From an uncultured Clostridiaceae bacterium (GTDB lineage: Bacteria > Bacillota > Clostridia > Lachnospirales > Lachnospiraceae), in the NCBI GenBank assembly GCA_947175805.1, contig CAMWOF010000036.1:1-12524 (forward strand): a stretch of 12,524 nucleotides of DNA. Direction: 5' to 3'. Of this stretch, positions 1 through 5,710 are shown piece after piece; the first letter of the stretch is position 1, and each line of letters starts with the position of its first letter. The notes beneath the pieces are model-generated. The model had not been told where the DNA came from. It ran no database searches and saw only the letters and a list, made by a program, of their open reading frames with translations. The position numbers and the translations under genes are program-made.

Positions 1-12
1 GAGAAGCCCACT

Positions 13-924
13 ATGGATTTCATAGATTTACATGCACATTCCACCGCCTCAGACGGAACAATGACACCTGCAGAATTAGTAGAACACGCGGTGCATTTAT
101 CTCGCATAAAGCTGGCTGCGCTGGCACTGACTGACCACGATACCGTAGACGGCGTGGAAGAAGCTCTGCAGGCAGCAAAGGGCACCTCCCTAAAGCTGAT
201 TCCCGGCACAGAGCTTTCCTGCTACTATCAGGTCCCCTTTACCGAAGAGGAGCAGGCGCTCCTAGGTACGGGGGCACAGCTTCATCAAAAATCTGTGGAG
301 CTTCACATTCTGGGACTGTTTGTGGACTACAAAAACAAAAATTTCTTAGACGCTTTACAAGAATTGAAGCAGGCAAGATACATCCGCAACTTAAAGATGA
401 TTGCCTTGTTTGAAAAGGACGGCATCCCTATGTCCATGGACAAGCTGACGCAGGGCAAGCCGGATACCGTCATAACCAGAGCGCACTTTGCCAGAGTTTT
501 GATGGAGGAAGGGATAGTATCCGGAAAGGAACAGGCTTTTAAAAAATATCTCGGTCCCGGCTGTAAATATTACCTGCCAAAGCCGGAGGTTACGCCGGAA
601 CATGTGCTTTCCCTGATCCGGCAGGCGGGTGGAATCCCGATTCTCGCCCATCCGCTCATCTATAAGCTGGGCTACCGCCAGATTGAAGTACTGATAGAAA
701 CACTGATACCCTTGGGGCTTCAGGGAATCGAGGCATATCATTCCTCGAATAACCGCTATGAAAGTGACCGCCTGCGCTCTATGGCATTGAAATATAACCT
801 GGTGGTATCCGGCGGCTCTGATTTTCACGGTGCGAATAAGCCGGATATTGAGCTGGGCATCGGCAGAGGAGGTCTGCGGATTACAGAACATATTCTACAT
901 CAAATCGAGGCTTTACGCCCATAA
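13..924 (+). CDS. PHP-domain phosphoesterase (TrpH/YciV-like)
   Basis: A 303-aa protein of the polymerase-and-histidinol-phosphatase (PHP) fold. The metal-site motifs are in the family order: H7-A-H9, D14, the L-T-D41-H42-D43 block, E67 in PGTEL, H98, H158, H213 in ILAHP and the closing SGGSDFHG with D270 and H272. This is the layout of TrpH/YciV-type proteins, known in proteobacteria as 3',5'-nucleotide bisphosphate phosphatase and 5'-3' exoribonuclease (RNase AM). A role in degrading oligoribonucleotides or pAp is therefore likely but inferred. No signal peptide or TM segment is seen, so it should be cytoplasmic. About residues 71-96, between the E67 and H98 motifs, there is a polar stretch that seems longer than the short loop I expect here. 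The start ATG lies 12 bases into the window, so promoter and most of the leader are outside; only a weak GAGAAG precedes it. It ends directly in a shared terminator. Confidence 0.9.
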   Translation: MDFIDLHAHSTASDGTMTPAELVEHAVHLSRIKLAALALTDHDTVDGVEEALQAAKGTSLKLIPGTELSCYYQVPFTEEEQALLGTGAQLHQKSVELHILGLFVDYKNKNFLDALQELKQARYIRNLKMIALFEKDGIPMSMDKLTQGKPDTVITRAHFARVLMEEGIVSGKEQAFKKYLGPGCKYYLPKPEVTPEHVLSLIRQAGGIPILAHPLIYKLGYRQIEVLIETLIPLGLQGIEAYHSSNNRYESDRLRSMALKYNLVVSGGSDFHGANKPDIELGIGRGGLRITEHILHQIEALRP

Positions 925-954
925 AAAACGGAGGCCACAGCGCCTCCGTTTTTT
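923..954. terminator. Bidirectional intrinsic terminator between PHP gene and yajC
   Basis: Perfect hairpin with stem ACGGAGGC (928-935) against GCCTCCGT (942-949) and a 6-nt loop, flanked by A6 on one side and T6 on the other. It therefore works as a rho-independent terminator for both converging genes. It begins inside the stop codon of the PHP gene. A second, weaker inverted repeat GACTGCC/GGCAGTC (961-967 and 994-1000) lies between it and the yajC stop. Confidence 0.93.
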
Positions 955-1008
955 ATGCCAGACTGCCTCTTTGAAGATGTTTCGCAAATGCCCGGCAGTC
1001 TTTTGTCT

Positions 1009-1359
1009 TTACTCCTCTACGCCCTCGTCCGCCTTTTCCACTGCGGCGATAGCACTCTTCATCATAGGAATACGGCAGTTTTTATTGTTGCCAAACTCCA
1101 CAATTACAGTATCGTCCACAATATCCAGAACCACACCATAAAAACCGCTGGTGGTAGTAATGCTGTCACCTGCCTGGATGCTGTCCTGCAGCTCCCGGGC
1201 CGCCTTCTCCTGCTTCTTCTGCGGCCGGAAAATCATGAAATAGAAAAACAATCCCAATATCACCACATAGAATACCATTACCATGGTGCCATCTACACCG
1301 CCCTGCGCCGTACCTGCAGCTGCTGCATTGGTTTCCAACAAAACATTTAATAAATTCAT
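1009..1359 (-). CDS. yajC: Sec translocon accessory subunit YajC
   Basis: A 116-aa small membrane protein. A Gly/Ala-rich N-terminus is followed by a single TM helix (about residues 25-43), then the family signature I-F-R-P-Q-K-K-Q (43-50) and a short cytoplasmic domain with the GDSITTTSGFYGVVLDI motif (64-80). The last residues are acidic. YajC associates with SecDF next to SecYEG and supports protein export. GGAGG lies 6 nt before the ATG. It sits 92 bp downstream of tgt with no convincing terminator between, so tgt-yajC cotranscription is likely; the tgt-yajC(-secDF) order is common in bacteria. Here the operon ends after yajC at the terminator at 923-954, and secDF does not follow. Confidence 0.95.
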   Translation of the reverse strand: MNLLNVLLETNAAAAGTAQGGVDGTMVMVFYVVILGLFFYFMIFRPQKKQEKAARELQDSIQAGDSITTTSGFYGVVLDIVDDTVIVEFGNNKNCRIPMMKSAIAAVEKADEGVEE

Positions 1360-1451
1360 AATATGCCTCCATTTCTTTTTCTGGTCTTCTGTAAATACCT
1401 GACCCCTTTATATTTTGTATATTATTTCATACCGGCGCATGCCGGGTTTTC

Positions 1452-2579
1452 TTAGCCGTTTAAAAATCCCTCCAGCTTGGACCTTTTGTACGCCCGGAAC
1501 TGATGGGCATCAATTGCATCCCGAATCTCCTTCATCATCGTATTATAAAAATACAAATTGTGCAAGACACACAGCCTGCATCCCAGCATTTCCTTCGCCT
1601 TCAGCAAATGCCGGATATATGCCCTGCTATAGGTTTTGCATGCCGGACAGCCACAGCCCTCCTCAATCGGCCTATCATCTGCCTCATACTTTGCATTAAA
1701 CAGATTTATCTTACCACGGTTCGTGTACAGATGCCCGTGCCTTCCATTCCGGCTCGGATATACGCAGTCAAAAAAGTCTACGCCCCGCTCTACGCTCTCT
1801 AAAATATTTGCCGGCGTTCCCACCCCCATCAGGTAGACAGGCTTGTCCTTTGGCAAATATGGCACTGTCCGGTCTAAGATATCATACATCTCCTCATGGG
1901 ATTCCCCCACTGCCAGACCACCCAATGCATAACCCGGTAAATCAAGCTCTGAAATCTGTTTCGCATGCTCTATGCGGATATCTGCAAAGGTGCCGCCCTG
2001 ATTAATGCCAAAAAGCATCTGCCGGGGATTAATGGTATCCTCCTGCCGGTTCAACTCCGCCATCTTATCCTTACATCTTTTCAGCCATCTCGTGGTTCTG
2101 TCCACAGAATCCTGCATGTACTGCCTCGTAGCGGGGTGCGGCGGACACTCATCAAAGGCCATGGCTATCGTAGATGCCAGATTAGACTGGATCTGCATGC
2201 TCTCCTCGGGTCCCATGAAGATTTTTCTGCCATCGATGTGGGAGTTAAAATATACCCCCTCCTCCTTAATCCTTCTGAGTCCAGCCAGGGAAAACACCTG
2301 GAAACCACCGGAGTCCGTCAATATCGGCCTGTCCCATACCATAAACCTGTGCAGACCGCCGAGCTGCTTCACAATCCCGTCACCCGGCCTCACATGTAAA
2401 TGATAGGTATTGGAAAGCTGTACCTGTGTGCCAATCTCCTCTAAATCCGTGGTAGCCACTCCGCCCTTAATGGCGGCTGCCGTTCCCACATTCATGAATA
2501 CCGGTGTCTCTATGGTTCCGTGCACCGTCTCAAAACGGGCACGCTTTGCGCTGCCATCCATGTTTATAATCTGATACAT
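1452..2579 (-). CDS. tgt: tRNA-guanine(34) transglycosylase
   Basis: A 375-aa TGT, close to the usual bacterial length. It exchanges G34 of GUN-anticodon tRNAs for preQ1 on the way to queuosine. Visible active-site features are D89 in TDSGGFQVFS, D143 and C145 in AFDECPP, Q194 in GINQGG, the GGLAV loop (220-224) and the nucleophile D271 in FFDCVYPSRNGRHG. The zinc ligands are C309, C311, C314 and H340. The Leu-Ala-Val loop is the bacterial preQ1-type sequence rather than the Ser-Gly form of eukaryotic queuine enzymes, so preQ1 is the likely substrate. I chose ATG at 2579: AGAGGTG is correctly spaced before it. An in-frame TTG at 2603 falls at the predicted transcription start and has no RBS. 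No preQ1 riboswitch fits in the roughly 23-nt leader. A weak 5-bp hairpin (1432-1445) follows the gene but lacks a T-run on this strand. Confidence 0.96.
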   Translation of the reverse strand: MYQIINMDGSAKRARFETVHGTIETPVFMNVGTAAAIKGGVATTDLEEIGTQVQLSNTYHLHVRPGDGIVKQLGGLHRFMVWDRPILTDSGGFQVFSLAGLRRIKEEGVYFNSHIDGRKIFMGPEESMQIQSNLASTIAMAFDECPPHPATRQYMQDSVDRTTRWLKRCKDKMAELNRQEDTINPRQMLFGINQGGTFADIRIEHAKQISELDLPGYALGGLAVGESHEEMYDILDRTVPYLPKDKPVYLMGVGTPANILESVERGVDFFDCVYPSRNGRHGHLYTNRGKINLFNAKYEADDRPIEEGCGCPACKTYSRAYIRHLLKAKEMLGCRLCVLHNLYFYNTMMKEIRDAIDAHQFRAYKRSKLEGFLNG

Positions 2580-2608
2580 ATTTACACCTCTCAATACAGA
2601 CAAATCCC

Positions 2609-2637
2609 ATTATATTCCATTCCAGAAAGCATAGCAA
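2609..2637 (-). promoter_or_regulatory. Sigma-A promoter of tgt-yajC
   Basis: Read on the - strand: -35 TTGCTA (2632-2637), 17-bp spacer, -10 TATAAT (2609-2614). The predicted transcript starts near 2602, about 23 nt before the tgt ATG. Confidence 0.75.
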
Positions 2638-2695
2638 GAAAATTTTTATAAAATTAATTAAAACGAAGTGACTTCTTCCTCTGCTGGCTGTGCGC

Positions 2696-2733
2696 AAAAA
2701 CAGGGGCGAACTGCTGTCAGCAGACCGCCCCTG
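2696..2733 (-). terminator. Intrinsic terminator of hpf
   Basis: Long hairpin with outer arms CAGGGGCG (2701-2708) and CGCCCCTG (2726-2733) and an inner CTGCTG-T-CAGCAG palindrome. On the - strand it is followed by T5 (2696-2700). It lies 17 bp after the hpf stop and separates hpf from the tgt promoter. Confidence 0.9.
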
Positions 2734-2750
2734 CACATTATATGTAATTA

Positions 2751-3275
2751 TCAGCACTCCGGCTCAATCAGGCCAAAGGTATTTCCCTTTCTCTTGTAGA
2801 CTACATTTACCTCATCCGTCTCCGCATTCCTGAACACATAAAAATTGTGTCCGAGCAGCTCCATCTGCATGCAGGCATCCTCAGGAAACATTGGCTTCAC
2901 TGCAAATTTCTTGCTTCTGATAATCTTAATCTCATCATCATCTGCATCTTCGTCCATAAAGTCCTGCTGTAAAAATCCACTGGTCTGTTCTTGATCAATC
3001 AGCTTCTTTTTATGCTTCGTCACCTGCCGCTCAATTACCTCTACAGCCATATCAATGGAAACATACATATCGTCACTAACCTGTTCCGCCCGGATGATAT
3101 GTCCCTTCATTGGAATCGTAACCTCAATACGCTGCCGCTCCTTCTCTACTGTAAATGTCACATGCACATCTGTATCACTTGTAAAATATTTTTCCAGCCT
3201 GTCCAGCTTATCATATACGGACTGCCTCAGCCCTTCTGTTACCTCAATGTTTTTACCCATAATAATATAGTTCAT
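2751..3275 (-). CDS. hpf: Ribosome hibernation promoting factor, long form
   Basis: A 174-aa long-form HPF (RaiA/YfiA family plus C-terminal dimerisation domain). The N-terminal domain (about 1-98) has the beta-alpha-beta S30AE pattern: NYIIMGKNIEVTEGL, a basic helix ending KHKKKLIDQ, and alternating strands carrying HVTFTVEK and RIEVTIP. An acidic linker (106-115) leads to the C-terminal domain (119-172) with the conserved RSKKFAVKPMFPEDACMQMELLGHNFYVFRN and VVYKRKGNTFGLIEP motifs. Long HPF dimerises and joins two 70S ribosomes into inactive 100S particles in stationary phase or starvation. The start ATG has GAAGGAG 9 nt upstream. It is monocistronic: its own promoter and palindrome lie about 90 nt upstream and its terminator immediately follows. 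Confidence 0.96.
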   Translation of the reverse strand: MNYIIMGKNIEVTEGLRQSVYDKLDRLEKYFTSDTDVHVTFTVEKERQRIEVTIPMKGHIIRAEQVSDDMYVSIDMAVEVIERQVTKHKKKLIDQEQTSGFLQQDFMDEDADDDEIKIIRSKKFAVKPMFPEDACMQMELLGHNFYVFRNAETDEVNVVYKRKGNTFGLIEPEC

Positions 3276-3352
3276 AATGTCCCACTCCTTCTCTGTCTAA
3301 AATCATATCAATCAACTGCAATCGGTAACCTCCCAGCTTTACTGATGCTTAT

Positions 3353-3366
3353 CTATCAATTGATAG
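3353..3366. promoter_or_regulatory. Perfect 14-bp palindrome at the hpf transcription start (candidate operator)
   Basis: CTATCAATTGATAG is a perfect inverted repeat covering the predicted hpf start site, directly downstream of the -10 box. The position suits a repressor site. In RNA it could also make a small 5'-end hairpin. I do not recognise it as a CodY, CcpA or LexA box, and the regulator is unknown. Confidence 0.5.
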
Positions 3367-3370
3367 TCTA

Positions 3371-3398
3371 ATTATACCATAAATTTCACTTTTTTCAA
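3371..3398 (-). promoter_or_regulatory. Sigma-A promoter of hpf (extended -10)
   Basis: On the - strand: -35 TTGAAA (3393-3398), 16-bp spacer, TGGTATAAT giving a perfect -10 (3371-3376) plus the extended -10 TG. The predicted start is near 3364-3365, giving a leader of about 90 nt. Confidence 0.8.
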
Positions 3399-3830
3399 TC
3401 ATATATACTGAAAATTAAACCAAATAACGCATAATTTTTTGCAGATGTAACGATTTTCTTTTACTCTCCTAAAAGTATTGTTTGACAATTTTCGCAATAT
3501 ATCGACTTCTCAAAAGTCAATTTTTTTATAAAAAACTGATTGAATTCGTCATTTTTAACAAAACATATTTTCGGATAAAACATGGTAATTACCCATGGTA
3601 GGGGGGTGATTTTATGTGGATAATGTGGATAAATCTGTGTATAAGTCCATTTATCAACCAATTTTTATCATATTAATTGTGTTAAACTTAGAATTATCCA
3701 CAATCTCATAAACAATGTCAACATTTTATGTCTACCATTGTCCTAATTTTCTTGTGCACTTTGTCTATTGCCAACCATATGTTTCATTTTATTTAAATTA
3801 GAAAATATACTCCAGTTTAAAACAGTTTAA
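3399..3830. other. Gene-free AT-rich stretch between hpf promoter and the NlpC/P60 gene terminator
   Basis: No credible gene is seen. The best reading frame (66 codons, - strand, 3461-3661) has no RBS, and its 5' half is built from the repeated DnaA-box sequence. Contents from left to right: an A/T-rich section with T and A runs around 3520-3540, a CATGGTA repeat pair flanking a GGTAATTACC palindrome (3581-3599), G6 (3601-3606), the DnaA-box cluster (3615-3702) and further AT-rich sequence. Confidence 0.7.
3615..3702. promoter_or_regulatory. DnaA-box cluster
   Basis: Two perfect boxes TTATCCACA lie head to tail with no gap on the - strand (3615-3623 and 3624-3632). A one-mismatch box TTATACACA follows in the same direction (3636-3644), then a two-mismatch box on + (TTATCAACC, 3651-3659) and a perfect box in the opposite orientation (3694-3702). 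A further two-mismatch box is at 3570-3578. Three exact 9-mers in 88 bp is far above chance even in AT-rich DNA. DnaA binds such sites at oriC, at titration or reactivation clusters, and at some promoters. No dnaA, dnaN or rpmH is in the window, so a non-oriC cluster is the first reading. The boxes lie about 340 bp upstream of the hpf start codon. Confidence 0.75.
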
Positions 3831-3862
3831 AAAACCCGCATGGCATTGCCATACGGGTTTTG
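3831..3862 (-). terminator. Intrinsic terminator of the NlpC/P60 gene
   Basis: Hairpin CCCGCATGGCA against TGCCATACGGG with one internal mismatch and a very short loop, flanked by A-rich and T-rich runs. On the - strand the GC arm is followed by a T run (GGGTTTTTT). It begins roughly 30 bp after the stop codon. Confidence 0.88.
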
Positions 3863-3890
3863 ATTCATCACGATGCATTTACGAATACAA

Positions 3891-5189
3891 TTAATCTAAA
3901 ATGCTCACTGCGCACTTTGGTGTCTTATAGTTATACTTGGAAATCTTAATGCCGGTCTTCCTGCTGCTGGCATGTACTACCTGACCATTACCGATATAGA
4001 GGGCAACATGGCTGATTCCCTTACCGTTGCCGTAGAACAGCAAATCTCCCGGCTGCACATCAGAAACACTAACCTTTTTGCCACAGCCCGCCTGAGCAGA
4101 AGAATTATGTGGCAGCGAATAACCAAAATGCTTATACACTGACATTGTAAAGCCGGAACAATCCGTACCCTTTGTCAAGCTGGAACCGCCATACACATAT
4201 GGATTACCTACAAACTGCAATGCATAGTTCACAATATCGCTGCGGGTGCCGGACGTCTTCTTGTTAGACGAGTCTGAATCCTTTTTAGAATCATCTTTTT
4301 TATTATCCTTCTTGTCGGAATCCTTTTTTGAATCATCCTTCTTATTGTTATCCTTCTTGGAGTCATCCTTTTTATTGCTGTCTTTCTTGTCAGAATCACC
4401 GCCAGCATTATCCTGCTGGGAATCCTCCTCTTCCTCGTCAAATTCCTCATCAATGGATACCGCAGTTGCAAGACTGTATGTAACATCAATATATTCATTT
4501 GATACAAAGCCTGTGGTGGCATCGTCAATCTCAATCTCTGTCCATTCATCAAACTGCTCTAAAATGGCATACTCCTCACCACCGGGAACCATGGTAACAC
4601 ATGCACTGTCCGTGGACTTCTTCTCCCGCACCTTCAGTGTGGTAGTCTCAATCACTGCCATCTTAGGAAGGTTCTTCTCTGCATAAGCTCCAGCCTCATC
4701 ACCAAAAACCAGATAATCTGTCTTTACATATCCGGTAACGCTGCCTGATTTAATCTGTGTCCACCCATTCTCGGTGCTGATAACCGTGGCAACCGCTCCT
4801 GCCGGAAGCTTGCCGATACGCTCTGCATCCTCTCCGGCTGCCGCCCTGATATTAAGGTTCCCGGACACGTTGGCTAACGCCTTGCCCTCAAACTCCGGAT
4901 ACTGTGCCGTGGACATCGGCGCCTCTGTGGCAGCCTCCGTCGTTGTATCCCCTGCAGTCTCTCCCGGCGCCTGCGCTGCACTGTCACCGGAAACCGGCAC
5001 ATCCTGCGCGCCTCCATCCGGCGTAAGTTCTCCCTGGTGCGCCGCTATATACTGATCCAGCGCAGAGGTAATGCTAATCTCCTCTTCATTAATTACATCT
5101 CCGCCTGCGCAAACGGTAATTCCATAACCTGCTACTGCAATTGCGGAAGCAACTGCACATACCATGAATCTGACTGTACTCTTCTTCAT
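3891..5189 (-). CDS. Secreted SH3-SH3-NlpC/P60 cell-wall hydrolase
   Basis: A 432-aa exported peptidoglycan hydrolase, probably a gamma-D-glutamyl-diamino-acid endopeptidase. It has a signal peptide (1-28, basic MKK start, hydrophobic core, VCA before the probable cut), then a Thr/Ala/Pro-rich low-complexity stretch (about 55-98). Two bacterial SH3 domains follow (about 105-163 with NLNIRAAAGE, and 177-237 with TLKVREK). Next come an acidic patch (247-257) and a Lys/Asp/Ser repeat linker (266-310). The C-terminal NlpC/P60 domain (about 316-432) carries catalytic C344 in TDCSGF, H394 in SHVALYIG and H406 in VVHAS. The SH3 domains probably hold the enzyme on the wall. The start ATG has GGAGG 5 nt upstream. 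It is monocistronic, with a near-consensus promoter and its own terminator. The charged linker is unusually repetitive. Confidence 0.93.
   Translation of the reverse strand: MKKSTVRFMVCAVASAIAVAGYGITVCAGGDVINEEEISITSALDQYIAAHQGELTPDGGAQDVPVSGDSAAQAPGETAGDTTTEAATEAPMSTAQYPEFEGKALANVSGNLNIRAAAGEDAERIGKLPAGAVATVISTENGWTQIKSGSVTGYVKTDYLVFGDEAGAYAEKNLPKMAVIETTTLKVREKKSTDSACVTMVPGGEEYAILEQFDEWTEIEIDDATTGFVSNEYIDVTYSLATAVSIDEEFDEEEEDSQQDNAGGDSDKKDSNKKDDSKKDNNKKDDSKKDSDKKDNKKDDSKKDSDSSNKKTSGTRSDIVNYALQFVGNPYVYGGSSLTKGTDCSGFTMSVYKHFGYSLPHNSSAQAGCGKKVSVSDVQPGDLLFYGNGKGISHVALYIGNGQVVHASSRKTGIKISKYNYKTPKCAVSILD
4265..4394 (-). repeat. Tandem-like Lys-Lys-Asp-Asp-Ser coding repeat in the NlpC/P60 linker
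   Basis: Residues 266-308 repeat units of the type KKDDSKKDS/N with small variations. At DNA level the unit recurs as near-identical copies of ATCCTTCTT/TTCTTGTC-like sequence on the + strand. The result is a highly charged, flexible spacer between the SH3 and catalytic domains. Such DNA can change unit number by slippage. Confidence 0.75.
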
Positions 5190-5221
5190 AACATCCTCCG
5201 GGCATGTCGCCTACGTCTCAA

Positions 5222-5245
5222 TCAACACATCTTAAGGTATGTTGA
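5222..5245. promoter_or_regulatory. Imperfect 24-bp dyad in the NlpC/P60 gene leader
   Basis: Arms TCAACACATCTT and AAGGTATGTTGA match at 10 of 12 positions. The dyad lies about 30-55 nt downstream of the predicted transcription start. It could be an operator or a leader hairpin; no known regulator is recognised. Confidence 0.35.
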
Positions 5246-5282
5246 CATCACAAAAATTATATTACAAATTTATTACGGAGAT

Positions 5283-5311
5283 ATTATAGCAAAGCCGGTT
5301 TTTTTTGTCAA
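5283..5311 (-). promoter_or_regulatory. Consensus sigma-A promoter of the NlpC/P60 gene
   Basis: On the - strand: TTGACA (5306-5311), 17-bp spacer starting with an A run, TATAAT (5283-5288). Both hexamers are perfect. The start is predicted near 5276, leaving a leader of about 87 nt. Strong expression is expected unless repressed. Confidence 0.9.
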
Positions 5312-5365
5312 CATTTTACGAAATATATCTAAAAATCCTTTTTTTCCAAATACAGGGAAACAGCC

Positions 5366-5394
5366 TTGCACTTGCCGCAAGACTCTGCTATACT
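5366..5394 (+). promoter_or_regulatory. Sigma-A promoter of the YjfB-family gene
   Basis: TTGCAC (5366-5371), 17-bp spacer, TATACT (5389-5394) preceded by TGC as an extended -10. It lies about 30 bp before the start codon. No sigma-D (motility) promoter pattern is seen. Confidence 0.7.
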
Positions 5395-5426
5395 GTAAAT
5401 AGCAATATTTTTAGGAGGCATGCTTT

Positions 5427-5612
5427 ATGGATGTTATGAGTATTGCAAATATGTCAGTATCTATGTCCCAGAGCAAGGTAATGCAGGATATTAATTTTGC
5501 GCTCGTGGATAATGCGATTGAGCAGCTTGAGGATAATGGCGCAGCCCTCACCAAAATGATGGAGGCTTCCGTAACTCCGAATCTCGGACAGAATATTGAT
5601 ATCAGCATTTAA
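5427..5612 (+). CDS. YjfB-family small protein (putative motility protein)
   Basis: A 61-aa protein with the features of the YjfB family: a short Met/Ser-rich N-terminus (MDVMSIANMSVSMSQSKV), a middle amphipathic helix (about residues 19-49) and the C-terminal P-x-LGQNIDI motif. The family is annotated as putative motility proteins, but to my knowledge no biochemical role is established. AGGAGG lies 8 nt before the ATG, the promoter is immediately upstream, and the stop codon runs into a hairpin terminator. It is therefore a compact free-standing transcription unit, divergent from the NlpC/P60 gene. No flagellar gene is nearby. There is no signal peptide or TM segment, so a cytoplasmic location is likely. 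Confidence 0.85.
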   Translation: MDVMSIANMSVSMSQSKVMQDINFALVDNAIEQLEDNGAALTKMMEASVTPNLGQNIDISI

Positions 5613-5644
5613 AAAAAACTGTGGCCACTGGTCACAGTTTTTTT
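5613..5644. terminator. Bidirectional intrinsic terminator after the YjfB-family gene
   Basis: Stem AAACTGTG/CACAGTTT with a partly paired inner section, flanked by A8 and T7. It serves the + strand gene and, with its T run on the other strand, the converging DUF6106-like gene that ends 67 bp to the right. Confidence 0.9.
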
Positions 5645-5710
5645 ATGCATATCTCTATTACAAAAGAATACCAAACACTTCCCTGCCCGCAGACTGTCTT
5701 AATGGTAGCC

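Noticed and set aside
1432..1447. Hairpin CCGGC-GCAT-GCCGG between tgt and yajC as a terminator
   Set aside because: The stem is only 5 bp and the - strand has no T run after it; tgt and yajC are more likely cotranscribed.
2580..2608. preQ1 riboswitch upstream of tgt
   Set aside because: The predicted leader is only about 23 nt and shows no C-rich stem-loop or pseudoknot; tgt is also not a usual preQ1 riboswitch target.
3461..3661. A 66-codon reading frame on the - strand in the gene-free region, with a C-E-N-C motif
   Set aside because: It has no ribosome binding site, its N-terminal half is encoded by the DnaA-box repeats, and composition is that of non-coding AT-rich DNA.
3276..3890. A full chromosomal oriC
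   Set aside because: No dnaA, dnaN, recF or rpmH nearby, no clear DnaA-trio run, and long - strand gene order to the right does not fit an origin at this point; kept only as a DnaA-box cluster.
4246..4686. A 146-codon + strand frame rich in Ser/Leu/Phe opposite the NlpC/P60 gene
   Set aside because: It is the antisense shadow of the Lys/Asp/Ser repeat and SH3 coding sequence, with no RBS.
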